A stretch of DNA of 11,507 nt from Actinomycetes bacterium (GCA_021821585.1 JAKACF010000069.1:1-11507); one strand, 5' to 3'; positions 1-7,887 are shown, counted from the first letter of the stretch. The notes: a model not told the origin generated them from the letters alone. Numbers and translations: made by a program.

Positions 1-1998
1 GCCCTCACCGCCGAGTCGCTCGTCGACTTCCGCCACCGGGGCGGGCTCCCCGGGCATGCGGAGATGGCGGGGAGGACGCTCTTTCTCAAGTTCAACACCG
101 GCCCGTCGGGCCACGGGATGGCCCCCGCCGCCGGAGAGGCCCTCGCCCTCAAGCTGGCCGGCGCCGGCGACGTCAAGGTCTTCCTCGTCGAGGGGGAAGG
201 CGGCCTCACCCCCGGAGCGGCACACGAGACGAAGAACGCCGCCTGGGGCCTCGGCCTCTCGAACCTCGTGTTCCTCGTCGACTGGAACGACTTCGGGATC
301 GACCCCCGGCCGACCTCGAGCGTCGTCCACGGCTCGCCGGAGGAGTGGTTCGCCCCCTACGGCTGGCGGGTGAGCGGGACGGCGGACGGCTCCTCGTGGG
401 GACCGGTGGCCGGTGCCCTCCTCGAGGCTGCCTGCGGGCCGAACGACGACGGGCGTCCGTCGATGGCCTACTTCAGGACGCGAAAGGGGCGCGGCTACGG
501 CCGTTACGACGCCGCCAGCCACGGCTCGCCCCTTCCGCCGCACGGCGAGCAGTTCTGGGAGAACCGGCGGCGGTTCATGGAGCGCTACGGGGTCGAGTAC
601 GAAGGGGTCGGCGGCCTCCTGCCGGCGGACCCGGCCGACCGCCGCGCCGAGCAGGAGGCGAACCTGGCGGTCGTGATGGGCGTGCTGCGCCGCGACGAGG
701 AGCTCGTGACCTGGCTGTCGGACCGCCTCGTCGCCCTCGCCGAGGCCGTGCCGGCGACGATGCCCGGCTTCCGCCTCGGAAAGGCGAGCGCCGCCGTGCT
801 GTCGGACCGCCGCATCGTCGACTACGAGCGCTACCCGGCCGAGCTGTTCAAGGCGCCGGGCGAGAAGGCGCCGAACCGGGCCGCCCTCGGCGCCTGGGGT
901 GCCTATGTGAACTCCGTCGCCCGCCGCGACTACGGCCGCCCGCTGTTCATCGCCTGTTCGGCCGACCTGGCGGAGTCCACCAACCTCGCCGGGTTCGCTG
1001 CAGGCTTCGGGGACGAGCCCGGCTTCGGGTGGTACGAGCGGGACGAGAACCCCTTCGGCAGCCTGCTGCCGACCGAGATCACCGAGTTCGCCAACGCCGG
1101 GCTGATGGCCGGCATGGCGACCGTCGGCTTCGCCGAGGACCCCTTCGAGGACTTCGACGGGTTCTGGGCGGCGACCTCGACCTACGGCTCGTTCTGCTAC
1201 CTCAACTACGGCCCGATACGCCTGTTCAGCCAGCTCGCCCAGGACTGCGAGCTCAAGGTGGGGCGGTTCCTCTGGGTCGCCGGCCACTCCGGGCCCGAGA
1301 CGGCGGAGGACTCCCGCACCCACTTCGGCATCGCCGAGACCGGGGTGACCAAGCTCTTCCCGGACGGACACGTCATCGACCTGCACCCCTTCGAGTACAA
1401 CGAGGTCCCGGTCATGCTCGGGGCGGCCTTCGCCACCGACGTCCCGGTGGTGGCCCTCCACCTCACCCGGCCGCCGATCGAGATCCCGGACCGGGCGCGT
1501 CTCGGCATCCCCTCGCACCTGGCGGCCGCCCGGGGCGCCTACGTGTTGCGGGCCCCCCGACCCGGGGCGCCGCGGGCGGGGACGATCTTCCTCCGCGGGA
1601 CCATGACGACCGCCGCCGTGCTGCGGCTGCTTCCCGAGATCGACCGTCGCGGTTGGAACGTGAAGATCGTGGCGGCGCTCAGCCCCGAGCTGTTCGCCCG
1701 CCAGCCGGCCGGCTACCGCCGCAGCGTCGTCGAGCCCGCCGACGGCCTGGATGCCATGGTGATCACGAACGGCGCCTTCGCCGCCATGCGGGAGTTCGCC
1801 CACGGACCGCTCGTGCGCGAGTACTCGCTCTCGGCCGACCGCGACGACCGCTGGCGGACGGGGGGCTCGGTCGACGAGGTCATGGAGGAGGCGGGGCTCG
1901 ACGAGGGGCACATCCTCGCCGCCATCGGGCGCTTCGTCGCCGAGCGCCCCACGCGCCGTGCCCGCTGGCGGGAGGCGGTCGAGGCGGCAGACGAGTGA
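1..1998 (+). CDS. Transketolase-like ThDP enzyme, 5' partial
   Basis: The reading frame is open from the first base, so the true start lies upstream and the internal ATG at 64 is not the start. Codons before it read SLVDFRHRGGLPGHAE, matching the FRQ..PGHPE segment of transketolases, so about 80 residues are missing. Counting from the ATG at 64: an NTGPSGHGM segment (11-19) aligns with TTGPLGQGL. A thiamine-diphosphate motif follows, GEG (44-46) with Asn75. Then come SHGSPL (152-157, family active-site His), SADLAEST (299-306), TEITEF (337-342, Glu341 as the probable cofactor-activating Glu) and EDSRTH (415-420), which keeps the Asp and His of the EDGPTH motif. All three domains (PP, Pyr, C-terminal) are present. 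The family transfers two-carbon ketol units in the cytosolic pentose phosphate pathway. Several motif positions are unusual and the protein would be longer than the usual 660-700 residues, so substrate specificity is uncertain. It ends with TGA, six bases from the convergent cyclase gene. Confidence 0.85.
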   Translation, partial: ALTAESLVDFRHRGGLPGHAEMAGRTLFLKFNTGPSGHGMAPAAGEALALKLAGAGDVKVFLVEGEGGLTPGAAHETKNAAWGLGLSNLVFLVDWNDFGIDPRPTSSVVHGSPEEWFAPYGWRVSGTADGSSWGPVAGALLEAACGPNDDGRPSMAYFRTRKGRGYGRYDAASHGSPLPPHGEQFWENRRRFMERYGVEYEGVGGLLPADPADRRAEQEANLAVVMGVLRRDEELVTWLSDRLVALAEAVPATMPGFRLGKASAAVLSDRRIVDYERYPAELFKAPGEKAPNRAALGAWGAYVNSVARRDYGRPLFIACSADLAESTNLAGFAAGFGDEPGFGWYERDENPFGSLLPTEITEFANAGLMAGMATVGFAEDPFEDFDGFWAATSTYGSFCYLNYGPIRLFSQLAQDCELKVGRFLWVAGHSGPETAEDSRTHFGIAETGVTKLFPDGHVIDLHPFEYNEVPVMLGAAFATDVPVVALHLTRPPIEIPDRARLGIPSHLAAARGAYVLRAPRPGAPRAGTIFLRGTMTTAAVLRLLPEIDRRGWNVKIVAALSPELFARQPAGYRRSVVEPADGLDAMVITNGAFAAMREFAHGPLVREYSLSADRDDRWRTGGSVDEVMEEAGLDEGHILAAIGRFVAERPTRRARWREAVEAADE

Positions 1999-2004
1999 GC
2001 GGCG

Positions 2005-3627
2005 TCAGTCGGGCGAGGGGACCGGAGCGGCCGCTGCCTGACCGACGACCCGGTCGCCCCCTGCCGCCTTCGCCTCGTACAGCGCCTGGTCGGCGCTCTG
2101 GCGGAGACGGCGGACGTCGCTCGGGTCGCCGGCGGTGACGCCGAGGCTGACCGAGATGGTGAGCCCGGGGGCGAGCTCGGGCCACGGCTCGTCGTGCAGG
2201 CGGTCGAGGATGGCCTTGGCCCGTACGCTCGCCGCCACGAGGTCGGTGTCGGAGAGCACGACGGCGAACTCGTCGCCACCGAGGCGGACGACGAGGTCCT
2301 CGGCGCGGACCGTCTCCTGGAGCGCGCTCCCGACGCGCATCAGCGTCCCGTCGCCTACGAGGTGCCCGAACCGGTCGTTCACCGACTTGAAGTGGTCGAC
2401 GTCGACCATGACGAAGGCCGCCTGGCGGACCCTGGCGACGGCGAGGTCCGCCAGGTAGCGCTCGAGCGCCCGGCGGTTGCCGACGCCGGTGAGGTCGTCG
2501 AGGTGGGCATCTCGGTCCAGCTGCTCGAACTCCTCCGACACCCGCTCGACGTGCACGAGCGCCCGCATCGCCCCGAGGGTGGCCACCCGGGTCGCCCACC
2601 GCTCGGCGATCTGGTAGCGGGCGCAGCGCCATCCGGCCGTCGGGGCGTGCCGGGACTCGATCTCGGCCGCCAGGTAGAGGGCGAGCTCGTACTCCTGGGG
2701 GTAGAGCTGAGAGTCGATCTCGGCGAGCGCCCGTTCTGCCTCCCCGAAGGCGGCGGGGTCGCCGGCGAGGGCGGCGGCGAGCGCCAGGGCCAGGCGGAGG
2801 TGGCCTCCGGCCCGGACGGAGAGGCCGTGGTCCTCGGCGATCTCCTCGCGAAGCGACCGGGCCTCACCGGCGCACTGCTCGCCGCACAGCGCCCTCATGA
2901 GCAGGCCGAGCGAGGCGAGCTCGATGCGCCAGGAGTCCGGCAGCTCGAAGCCGCCGGCCGCGTCCATCGCCCGGTCGAAGGTCGCCCGGCATCCGGCGAG
3001 CCCGACCCGGTCGTCGAGCTGGCGCAGCATGCTCGCGAGCGCCACCTGGGCCTCGGCCCGGTTGTAGGCGACGGCCGCCAGCAGCCTCACGAGGGTGGGG
3101 GAGGGGTCCTCGTCGACGAGCCCGAGGGCGGCGGCGTACTGCTCGTCGGAGAGCTCCCACATCCCCCGCTCGGCGAAGGCGATGCCGCAGCCCGTACGGG
3201 CAAGGACCACCTCGTAGAGAGGGGCGGCCTCGGTCTCGAGCAGGACCACCGCACGGGCGAGGTCGGCGTCGGCCGAGGCCTCGCGGCCCGGCCCGCCCGC
3301 CGGCCCGAGGCTCGCCCGCAGCGACAGGGCGAGGGCGGTGAGCGGCCGGTCCCCCTCCTCGCTCGAACGGGCGACGAGCGCGTCGACCCCGTCGGGATCC
3401 CAGCCCTTGCCCGAGTTCCAGCCGTCGAGCAGCGAGGCGAACAGGCCGAGCCGGGCCACCTCGGACCAGCCGTGGCGCTCTGCCACGGCGGTGAGGGTGG
3501 CAGCCGCGGCGGCGGCGCCGGGGTCGCCCGACTGCAGCTCGTGCAGGAGGGCGAAGATCTCGAGGCGCGCCCGGGCGCGCTCGCGACGTTCGGGCGTCTC
3601 CGCAGGTTCCCCACTGCGCGGCTTCAT
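2005..3627 (-). CDS. Diguanylate cyclase with helical-repeat N-terminal domain
   Basis: This 540-residue protein ends in a complete GGDEF domain (about 377-528). It opens with DDLTGVGNRR and contains VDVDHFKSVNDRFGH (metal and nucleotide binding) and an intact GGDEF signature at 450-454. An RxxD inhibitory site (Arg441-Asp444) lies exactly five residues before the signature. The known role of the domain is synthesis of cyclic di-GMP from two GTP, with product feedback through the RxxD site. Residues 1-350 are alpha-helical and Ala/Leu-rich, resembling TPR-type repeats. There is no signal peptide or membrane span, so a cytosolic location is likely. Residues about 355-376 look like the usual signalling helix leading into the cyclase. 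No EAL domain is present. The ATG at 3627 is preceded by a purine-rich ribosome binding site, which supports this start. The signal sensed is unknown; the helical half could bind a protein partner. Confidence 0.9.
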   Translation of the reverse strand: MKPRSGEPAETPERRERARARLEIFALLHELQSGDPGAAAAAATLTAVAERHGWSEVARLGLFASLLDGWNSGKGWDPDGVDALVARSSEEGDRPLTALALSLRASLGPAGGPGREASADADLARAVVLLETEAAPLYEVVLARTGCGIAFAERGMWELSDEQYAAALGLVDEDPSPTLVRLLAAVAYNRAEAQVALASMLRQLDDRVGLAGCRATFDRAMDAAGGFELPDSWRIELASLGLLMRALCGEQCAGEARSLREEIAEDHGLSVRAGGHLRLALALAAALAGDPAAFGEAERALAEIDSQLYPQEYELALYLAAEIESRHAPTAGWRCARYQIAERWATRVATLGAMRALVHVERVSEEFEQLDRDAHLDDLTGVGNRRALERYLADLAVARVRQAAFVMVDVDHFKSVNDRFGHLVGDGTLMRVGSALQETVRAEDLVVRLGGDEFAVVLSDTDLVAASVRAKAILDRLHDEPWPELAPGLTISVSLGVTAGDPSDVRRLRQSADQALYEAKAAGGDRVVGQAAAAPVPSPD

Positions 3628-3632
3628 CCGAG

Positions 3633-3643
3633 CTCCCCTCTCC
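3633..3643 (-). promoter_or_regulatory. Ribosome binding site of the diguanylate cyclase
   Basis: Read on the minus strand, GGAGAGGGGAG precedes the ATG at 3627, with the last G five bases from the start codon. This marks the cyclase as a conventionally leadered gene, unlike most transcription-unit starts in the window. A weak -10 candidate (CAGAAT, plus-strand 3651-3656) lies further upstream, but I do not consider it established. Confidence 0.6.
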
Positions 3644-3695
3644 GTCTCTCATTCTGTCATGGCAGGGGTGCGGTCGCGGCGGACGAGGCCAGCAC

Positions 3696-3701
3696 TACGA
3701 T
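3696..3701 (+). promoter_or_regulatory. -10 box (TACGAT) of a leaderless promoter
   Basis: TACGAT fits the actinobacterial TAnnnT -10 consensus. It ends six bases before the GTG at 3708, so transcription should begin at or next to the start codon. No Shine-Dalgarno lies between the box and the GTG. No TTGAC-like -35 is visible at 16-18 bases upstream. Confidence 0.6.
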
Positions 3702-3707
3702 CCGGCC

Positions 3708-5342
3708 GTGACACGGCGCCGCCTGTTGCGCACGCTCGCCGCCGTGCTCGCCGTCCTCGCCGCCGTCGCCGGCTGGAGCGTCCTCCTCTACCTCTCCTCG
3801 GTGCACGCGGCCGCCGCCAACTCCGACGGCGCCACCGTCGTCCTCGAGGGCCGCTCACTCGTCGCCGGCAACCTCGGCCTCGACCACTGGGGGCTCTCGC
3901 TCGACTCGTTCTGGACGGTCGACGCCCTCTTCTACGCCCTCGCCGTCGCCGTCGCCGGCGTCGTCCCGCAGCTGCTCCACGCCGTCCCGGCGGTCATCGC
4001 GACGCTGACGGTCGCTCTCGCCGCCTTCATCGCCCGTCAGGGCCGGCGCCGGTGGGCCGCCGTCGCCGCCGCCGGGGCCGTCGTCGTCCTGCTCGGGCTC
4101 CCCACCGCGGCCTTCGCCGAGTTCTTCCTCATGGGGCCGCTGCACGTGGCGACGACGCTGTGGTGCCTGCTGGCGATACTCGCCCTGCGCCGCCGCCGGT
4201 TCGGCTGGGGCGTGGCGGCCTCGGCCGCCCTGCTCGCCGCCGGGATGCTCGGCGACCTGCTCGCACTCGCCATCGGCGTGCTGCCCGTCGCGCTCGCAGG
4301 CGGGGTGGCGATGCTGCGCTCCCGGAGGGTCGGCGCCGGCCTGCCGGCGGTGGCGGCGGCCGTCGGGGGCGTCGCCGCGTGGCAGGTGGCGCGGCGGGTG
4401 GCGGTCGCGCTCGGGTCCTTCTCGGTCGGCCCGGCCAACCCGAGAGCGCCCGTCCACCAGATGCTCGCCAACCTCGGCCACGTCGTCACCTACGGGGCGG
4501 CCCTGGCGGGGGTGGGCGTCGGTCCCTTCGCGGCGCCGTCGATCCCCCCTGTGCTCGAGGCGGCGCACGCCGCCGGTGCCGCCCTCGGCGTCGCCGCCGT
4601 GCTCGTCGGGCTGGCCGGCCTGGTCCGCTCGTCGCTCACGGGGGCCGAGCGGGCTGCTCCGCCGGGCTCGGCCGAGGGCGAGTGGACCTTCCTCGGGGAC
4701 GCCGTCCTGATCGGCTTCCTCGGCAGCTGCGCCGTCTTCGTCTACCTCTCGTTCAACTCGACGCCGCCCTTCGGGCGCTACCTGACCCCGGCGCTCGTCT
4801 ACGCCGCCATCCTCGCCGGACACCTCCTCGGCCGCCTCGTCGAGCGCCTGAGGGGGAGAGTGGTGCCGGCGGTGGCGTCGGCGGCCTGCCTCGTTGTCGT
4901 CGCCGGCTACGGCGCCACCTTCGCCCGCACCCTCGTGGCCGCGCCACCGGCGGAGGGCGCGGCGCGGCTCGCCGCCTACCTCGAGCGCCACCACCTCGAC
5001 CGGGGTGTCGGCGCCTACTGGAGCTCCTCGATCGTCACCGTCGAGTCCTCGGGCAGGGTCGCGCTGCGCCCGGTGGTGGCGCTCTCCGGCGGGCGCCTCG
5101 CCCGCTACCCGCGCAACAGCGAGGCGAGCTGGTACGGCGGCGGCTTCCAGTTCCTCGTCTTCCAGCCCTCCGCACCCTGGGGCGGCGTCGACGCCGCCTC
5201 GGCGGCCCGCTCGTTCGGGGCGCCGCGCAGGGTGGTGAGGATCGGCTCCTACGAGGTGCTCACCTACCGCCACGACCTCAGGATCGAGCCGGACGGCGCC
5301 TACGTCACCCAGGCGTGGCGCGCTGGCGGCCCGGGCGGCTAA
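3708..5342 (+). CDS. Polytopic membrane protein, GT-C glycosyltransferase-like
   Basis: This is a 544-residue integral membrane protein. A positively charged N-terminus (MTRRRLLR) precedes a first span at about 8-30. It is followed by a loop with NSDG (Asp40) and then roughly ten more hydrophobic spans between about 72 and 402. The C-terminal 140 residues are soluble. An acidic residue in the first extracytoplasmic loop, many spans and a soluble C-terminal domain are the plan of GT-C enzymes, which transfer sugars from polyprenyl-phosphate donors. No family-specific motif is certain, so the functional label is inference; a structural or polymer-related membrane protein remains possible. The GTG at 3708 is chosen because hydrophobic sequence follows at once and a -10 box lies six bases upstream. 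The gene diverges from the cyclase (80-base gap). Its TAA overlaps the stop of the opposite lipoprotein gene, a possible functional partner. Confidence 0.6.
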   Translation: MTRRRLLRTLAAVLAVLAAVAGWSVLLYLSSVHAAAANSDGATVVLEGRSLVAGNLGLDHWGLSLDSFWTVDALFYALAVAVAGVVPQLLHAVPAVIATLTVALAAFIARQGRRRWAAVAAAGAVVVLLGLPTAAFAEFFLMGPLHVATTLWCLLAILALRRRRFGWGVAASAALLAAGMLGDLLALAIGVLPVALAGGVAMLRSRRVGAGLPAVAAAVGGVAAWQVARRVAVALGSFSVGPANPRAPVHQMLANLGHVVTYGAALAGVGVGPFAAPSIPPVLEAAHAAGAALGVAAVLVGLAGLVRSSLTGAERAAPPGSAEGEWTFLGDAVLIGFLGSCAVFVYLSFNSTPPFGRYLTPALVYAAILAGHLLGRLVERLRGRVVPAVASAACLVVVAGYGATFARTLVAAPPAEGAARLAAYLERHHLDRGVGAYWSSSIVTVESSGRVALRPVVALSGGRLARYPRNSEASWYGGGFQFLVFQPSAPWGGVDAASAARSFGAPRRVVRIGSYEVLTYRHDLRIEPDGAYVTQAWRAGGPGG

Positions 5343-7006
5343 CCGGTACCCGAGCCGGCGTCCACCGGTGCCGGGCTGGAGGCGCTCGGCGAGTAGAAGC
5401 GGCGCCAGTTCGGGCGCGAGGGGTGGTAGGTCGAGGCGGGACCCTTGGCGAAGGCGGCCAGCACGTTCTCGGTGATCCGCGTGACCTCGGCCGTGCACCC
5501 CGGGACTGCCAGGGGGGCGAAGGGGACCGGCAGCTCGCCGTTGTTGTCCCAGAGCCGGTCGACGAACGAGGCCGTCCCCGATGCGAAGACACCCCCTCCG
5601 CCGGGGCGGGTGTAGTAGCCCATGTCGCTGTAGAGCGGTCCGAGCACGCTGTTCGTCGGGGAGTGGCAGAGGATCTGGACATCTGCCGGGGAGGGCGGGC
5701 CGGGGACGTACTTGTCGAACTCCGAGCCGAGGACGTCGAGGATCGTGCCGCCGTCGGCGAGGCCGGTCCCCTCGAAGGCGAAGTGCGACGAGTCGACGAC
5801 GACGAGGTCGCCGCTGCCGCCGTAGGCCTGGTACATGATCCCGATGAGGGCGCTCTCGGGCCGGGGGTCCGGCGGCGAGGGCCAGTTGGAGGTGACGGCC
5901 GCGTTGTCCTTGCCGTAGAGCGGGTCCTCGGTGGCGACCTTGTAGCAGACCTGCCGCCGGTAGGGGCCGAGAGGGGAGTCCTCGAGGCGGATGTGGCGGT
6001 AGCAGCAGTTGGCCCCGAGGACGGCGAAGTTGAGCCCGCGCTCGACCGCCCCCTGCACCCCGTAGCGCATCTCGGACGACCAGTACTCGTCGTGCCCGAG
6101 GCTGACGAGGCAGCGGTGGTTGGCGAGCAGGTGCGGGCGGGCGTGCAGGTCGACGTCGGTCCAGTAGGTGACGTCGAGGCCGAGGCGCTCCACGAGGGCG
6201 ACGAGGGGGTACTCGTTGCCGAACAGGTCGGCCGTGCCGTCCTCGTTGCCGGGTGCGTAGGGCCGGTCGAAGGAGACGACCCTCGCCCGGTCGGCGTAGC
6301 TCTGGCCGCCCCCGGGGCTCTGGCCGTAGTAGAGGCTGTAGCCGCCCCAGAGGCTGTAGGCCTGCCAGGTGGTGACGCTCGACTGCACGACGTAGTGCGC
6401 CCGGCTCGCGTCGTCCCGGACGAGGAGGGGGACCCACTGGCTCCAGCCCTCGTTCGTCTCGAGGCGGAGCAGGTAGTACCCGCTCGGCCAGTCCTGTCCG
6501 ACGCTCACCTTCATCGTCGGGGACCAGTGGCACTCGACCATGTTGATGCCGGGCGTGAACACCGGAGGCGGCTGCACCTTGGCGGGGGCGCTCCCGAGGT
6601 CGGCGACGAGGCGCGCCCCCTTGCCCTGGTACCAGCCGAGGCGGAAGACCTTCACGCCGACCCGCCGACCGCTCGAGTTGACGAAGAGGGTCAGCTCGTC
6701 GCCGGGCTCGGCGCTCACCCGGTCGAGGAAGCCCTCGACGCCGTTCGGCGGGGTGCCCTTCACGAGCCAGTCGGTCGTGCCCTCCCGCTCGTTCTCCCTC
6801 ACGACCCAGTCGGCGATGGGAAGCCCGCGGGCGTCGTAGTGGACGGCGTCGGTGGTGGAGGGCGTGGTCGCCGGGCCCGTCGTCGGGCCCGGCTTCGGGT
6901 GGCCGCCGGCCGCCGTCTCGCCCGAGCACCCGGCGAGCGCCACCGCCCCGGCGAGCGCCCCGGTCGCCTTCAAGAAGTTGCGGCGGTTGAAGGGGGAGGC
7001 GGGCAC
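5339..7006 (-). CDS. Tat-exported lipoprotein with N,N-dimethylformamidase beta-subunit-like domain
   Basis: This is a 555-residue protein. The N-terminus carries a twin-arginine motif (NRRNFLK, Arg8-Arg9), a hydrophobic stretch and a lipobox LAGC (24-27). It should therefore be exported folded and lipid-anchored at Cys27. A Pro/Thr/Gly-rich linker follows to about residue 52. Residues about 55-200 look like a beta-sandwich (LTLFVNSSGRRVGVKVFRLGWYQG). Residues about 200-525 match the large domain related to the C-terminal part of N,N-dimethylformamidase large subunits, including SLGHDEYWSSEMR (293-305) and GANCCYRHIRLED (331-343). Characterised dimethylformamidases hydrolyse DMF with a mononuclear iron centre. 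Whether this protein is an amidase is unknown; an envelope carbohydrate or amide substrate is equally possible. The GTG start at 7006 is supported by a -10 box six bases upstream. The gene lies 79 bases after the DUF72 gene on the same strand but has its own promoter signal. Confidence 0.8.
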   Translation of the reverse strand: MPASPFNRRNFLKATGALAGAVALAGCSGETAAGGHPKPGPTTGPATTPSTTDAVHYDARGLPIADWVVRENEREGTTDWLVKGTPPNGVEGFLDRVSAEPGDELTLFVNSSGRRVGVKVFRLGWYQGKGARLVADLGSAPAKVQPPPVFTPGINMVECHWSPTMKVSVGQDWPSGYYLLRLETNEGWSQWVPLLVRDDASRAHYVVQSSVTTWQAYSLWGGYSLYYGQSPGGGQSYADRARVVSFDRPYAPGNEDGTADLFGNEYPLVALVERLGLDVTYWTDVDLHARPHLLANHRCLVSLGHDEYWSSEMRYGVQGAVERGLNFAVLGANCCYRHIRLEDSPLGPYRRQVCYKVATEDPLYGKDNAAVTSNWPSPPDPRPESALIGIMYQAYGGSGDLVVVDSSHFAFEGTGLADGGTILDVLGSEFDKYVPGPPSPADVQILCHSPTNSVLGPLYSDMGYYTRPGGGGVFASGTASFVDRLWDNNGELPVPFAPLAVPGCTAEVTRITENVLAAFAKGPASTYHPSRPNWRRFYSPSASSPAPVDAGSGTG

Positions 7007-7012
7007 CGGGTC

Positions 7013-7018
7013 AGTCTA
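7013..7018 (-). promoter_or_regulatory. -10 box (TAGACT) of a leaderless promoter
   Basis: On the minus strand TAGACT ends six bases before the GTG at 7006, and no Shine-Dalgarno lies between them. This suggests that the lipoprotein gene is transcribed independently of the upstream DUF72 gene and is translated from a leaderless message. Confidence 0.6.
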
Positions 7019-7036
7019 GGAAGCGGCCTCCCGGGC

Positions 7037-7049
7037 GGGGCGTAGCCCC
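7037..7049 (-). terminator. Short hairpin after the DUF72 gene, possible weak terminator
   Basis: GGGGC and GCCCC are separated by three bases, forming a perfect five-pair stem. GGGGCG (7037-7042) can alternatively pair with CGCCCC (7055-7060). There is no T-run downstream on the minus strand. In DNA this GC-rich, short GC stems are common, so this is a weak call. Its place between two same-strand genes, one of which seems to have its own promoter, is the main support. Confidence 0.25.
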
Positions 7050-7085
7050 ACAGGCGCCCCGGCGGGCGGGAACCGCACCGGGGGC

Positions 7086-7859
7086 TCAGCCGGCCCGGAC
7101 CTCGCGCGGCCGGGGGACCGCGCTCGCCGTCCTCCCGGTGTGGGCGACGGCGGCGGCGAAGCGGGCGGCGTCGCGGGGCGCGCAGGCGAGCGGGTCGTTG
7201 TTGAAGTAGGCGTAGACGTCCGCCTCGGCCGGCCAGGTCTCTGCCAGGCGCTCGGCCCAGCGCTCGAGCGCCCGCCGGCCGTAGGACGGAGGCGGGCTGG
7301 CGCGGCCCTCGTGGAAGCGGACGTAGCCGAACGAGGCGGTCCGCCAGACCGGCGTGATCGGGCCGCGGCGGTCGGCGAGGCACAGGGCGGCGTCGAAGCG
7401 GGCGAGCAGGTCGGCGAGGTCCTCGGAGAACCAGCTCGCGTGGCGGGGCTCGACGGCGACCCTCACCCCGGAGGGGAAGCAGGCAAGGGTGCGCTCGAGC
7501 TTGGCGAGGTCGGCCGGCAGGTTCGGCGGGAGCTGGAGGAGGACCGGCCCGAGCCGCTCCCCGAGGCCCGCCGCCCGCTCCATCAGGCGGGCGACGGGCT
7601 CCTCGGGCTCGCGCAGGCGCCGGACATGGGTGAGGTAGCGGCTCGCCTTCACGGCGACGACGAAGCCCGGCGGGGTGCGCGCCGCCCACTTCTCGAAGGT
7701 GGCGCGCTCTGGCAGGCGGTAGAAGGCGTTGTTGACCTCGACGGTGTCGAAACAGGCGGCGTAGTGCTCGAGCCAGCGGCTCGTCGGGAGCGCGTCGGGG
7801 TAGAAGCGGCCCCGCCAGTCGGCGTACTGCCATCCCGAGGTCCCGATCACGACCGGCAT
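7086..7859 (-). CDS. DUF72 (YecE-family) TIM-barrel protein
   Basis: This 257-residue protein has the length and order of motifs typical of DUF72. It begins MPVVIGTSGWQYADW (GTSGW at 6-10), then EVNNAFYRLP (41-50) and a KASRYLTH segment (71-78). LGPVLLQLPP (103-112), EPRH (147-150), YVRFHE (179-184) and YFNND (218-222) follow. The family adopts a TIM-barrel-like fold and occurs across bacteria and archaea. Its biochemical role is not established, so no function is assigned. No signal peptide or membrane span is present; a cytosolic location is expected. The ATG at 7859 directly precedes the conserved first motif and has a -10 box seven bases upstream. It is transcribed divergently from the ABC transporter operon across a 56-base spacer. 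Confidence 0.92.
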   Translation of the reverse strand: MPVVIGTSGWQYADWRGRFYPDALPTSRWLEHYAACFDTVEVNNAFYRLPERATFEKWAARTPPGFVVAVKASRYLTHVRRLREPEEPVARLMERAAGLGERLGPVLLQLPPNLPADLAKLERTLACFPSGVRVAVEPRHASWFSEDLADLLARFDAALCLADRRGPITPVWRTASFGYVRFHEGRASPPPSYGRRALERWAERLAETWPAEADVYAYFNNDPLACAPRDAARFAAAVAHTGRTASAVPRPREVRAG

Positions 7860-7866
7860 CGAGGCG

Positions 7867-7872
7867 AGCCTA
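7867..7872 (-). promoter_or_regulatory. -10 box (TAGGCT) of the leaderless DUF72 promoter
   Basis: TAGGCT on the minus strand ends seven bases before the ATG at 7859, with no ribosome binding site between. It faces the ABC operon promoter across the same 56-base spacer, so the two RNA polymerase footprints would overlap. Confidence 0.55.
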
Positions 7873-7887
7873 GGGAGCGTCCTCCGG

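Noticed and set aside
2028..2035. GCGGCCGC palindrome near the transketolase/cyclase junction, considered as a shared terminator.
   Set aside because: It lies inside the cyclase coding sequence, has no loop and no T-run, and short GC palindromes are expected in this composition.
345..2138. A 597-codon plus-strand frame inside the transketolase gene.
   Set aside because: It is an Arg/Gly/Pro-rich shadow of the transketolase, which is supported by conserved motifs across its whole length.
2194..3711. A 505-codon plus-strand frame opposite the diguanylate cyclase.
   Set aside because: It is the antisense shadow of a gene with intact GGDEF and RxxD motifs, and it has no recognisable domain of its own.
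3855..6929. A minus-strand open frame of 1,024 codons.
   Set aside because: It lies antisense to the membrane protein and out of frame within the lipoprotein gene. Its low-complexity Arg/Gly/Asp/Glu composition is that of a shadow frame.
3338..7045. A plus-strand open frame of 1,235 codons crossing the cyclase, membrane protein and lipoprotein genes.
   Set aside because: Stops are rare in GC-rich DNA. The translation is Arg/Pro/Gly/Ala-rich with no domain, and it overlaps three genes with clear family motifs or membrane spans on both strands.
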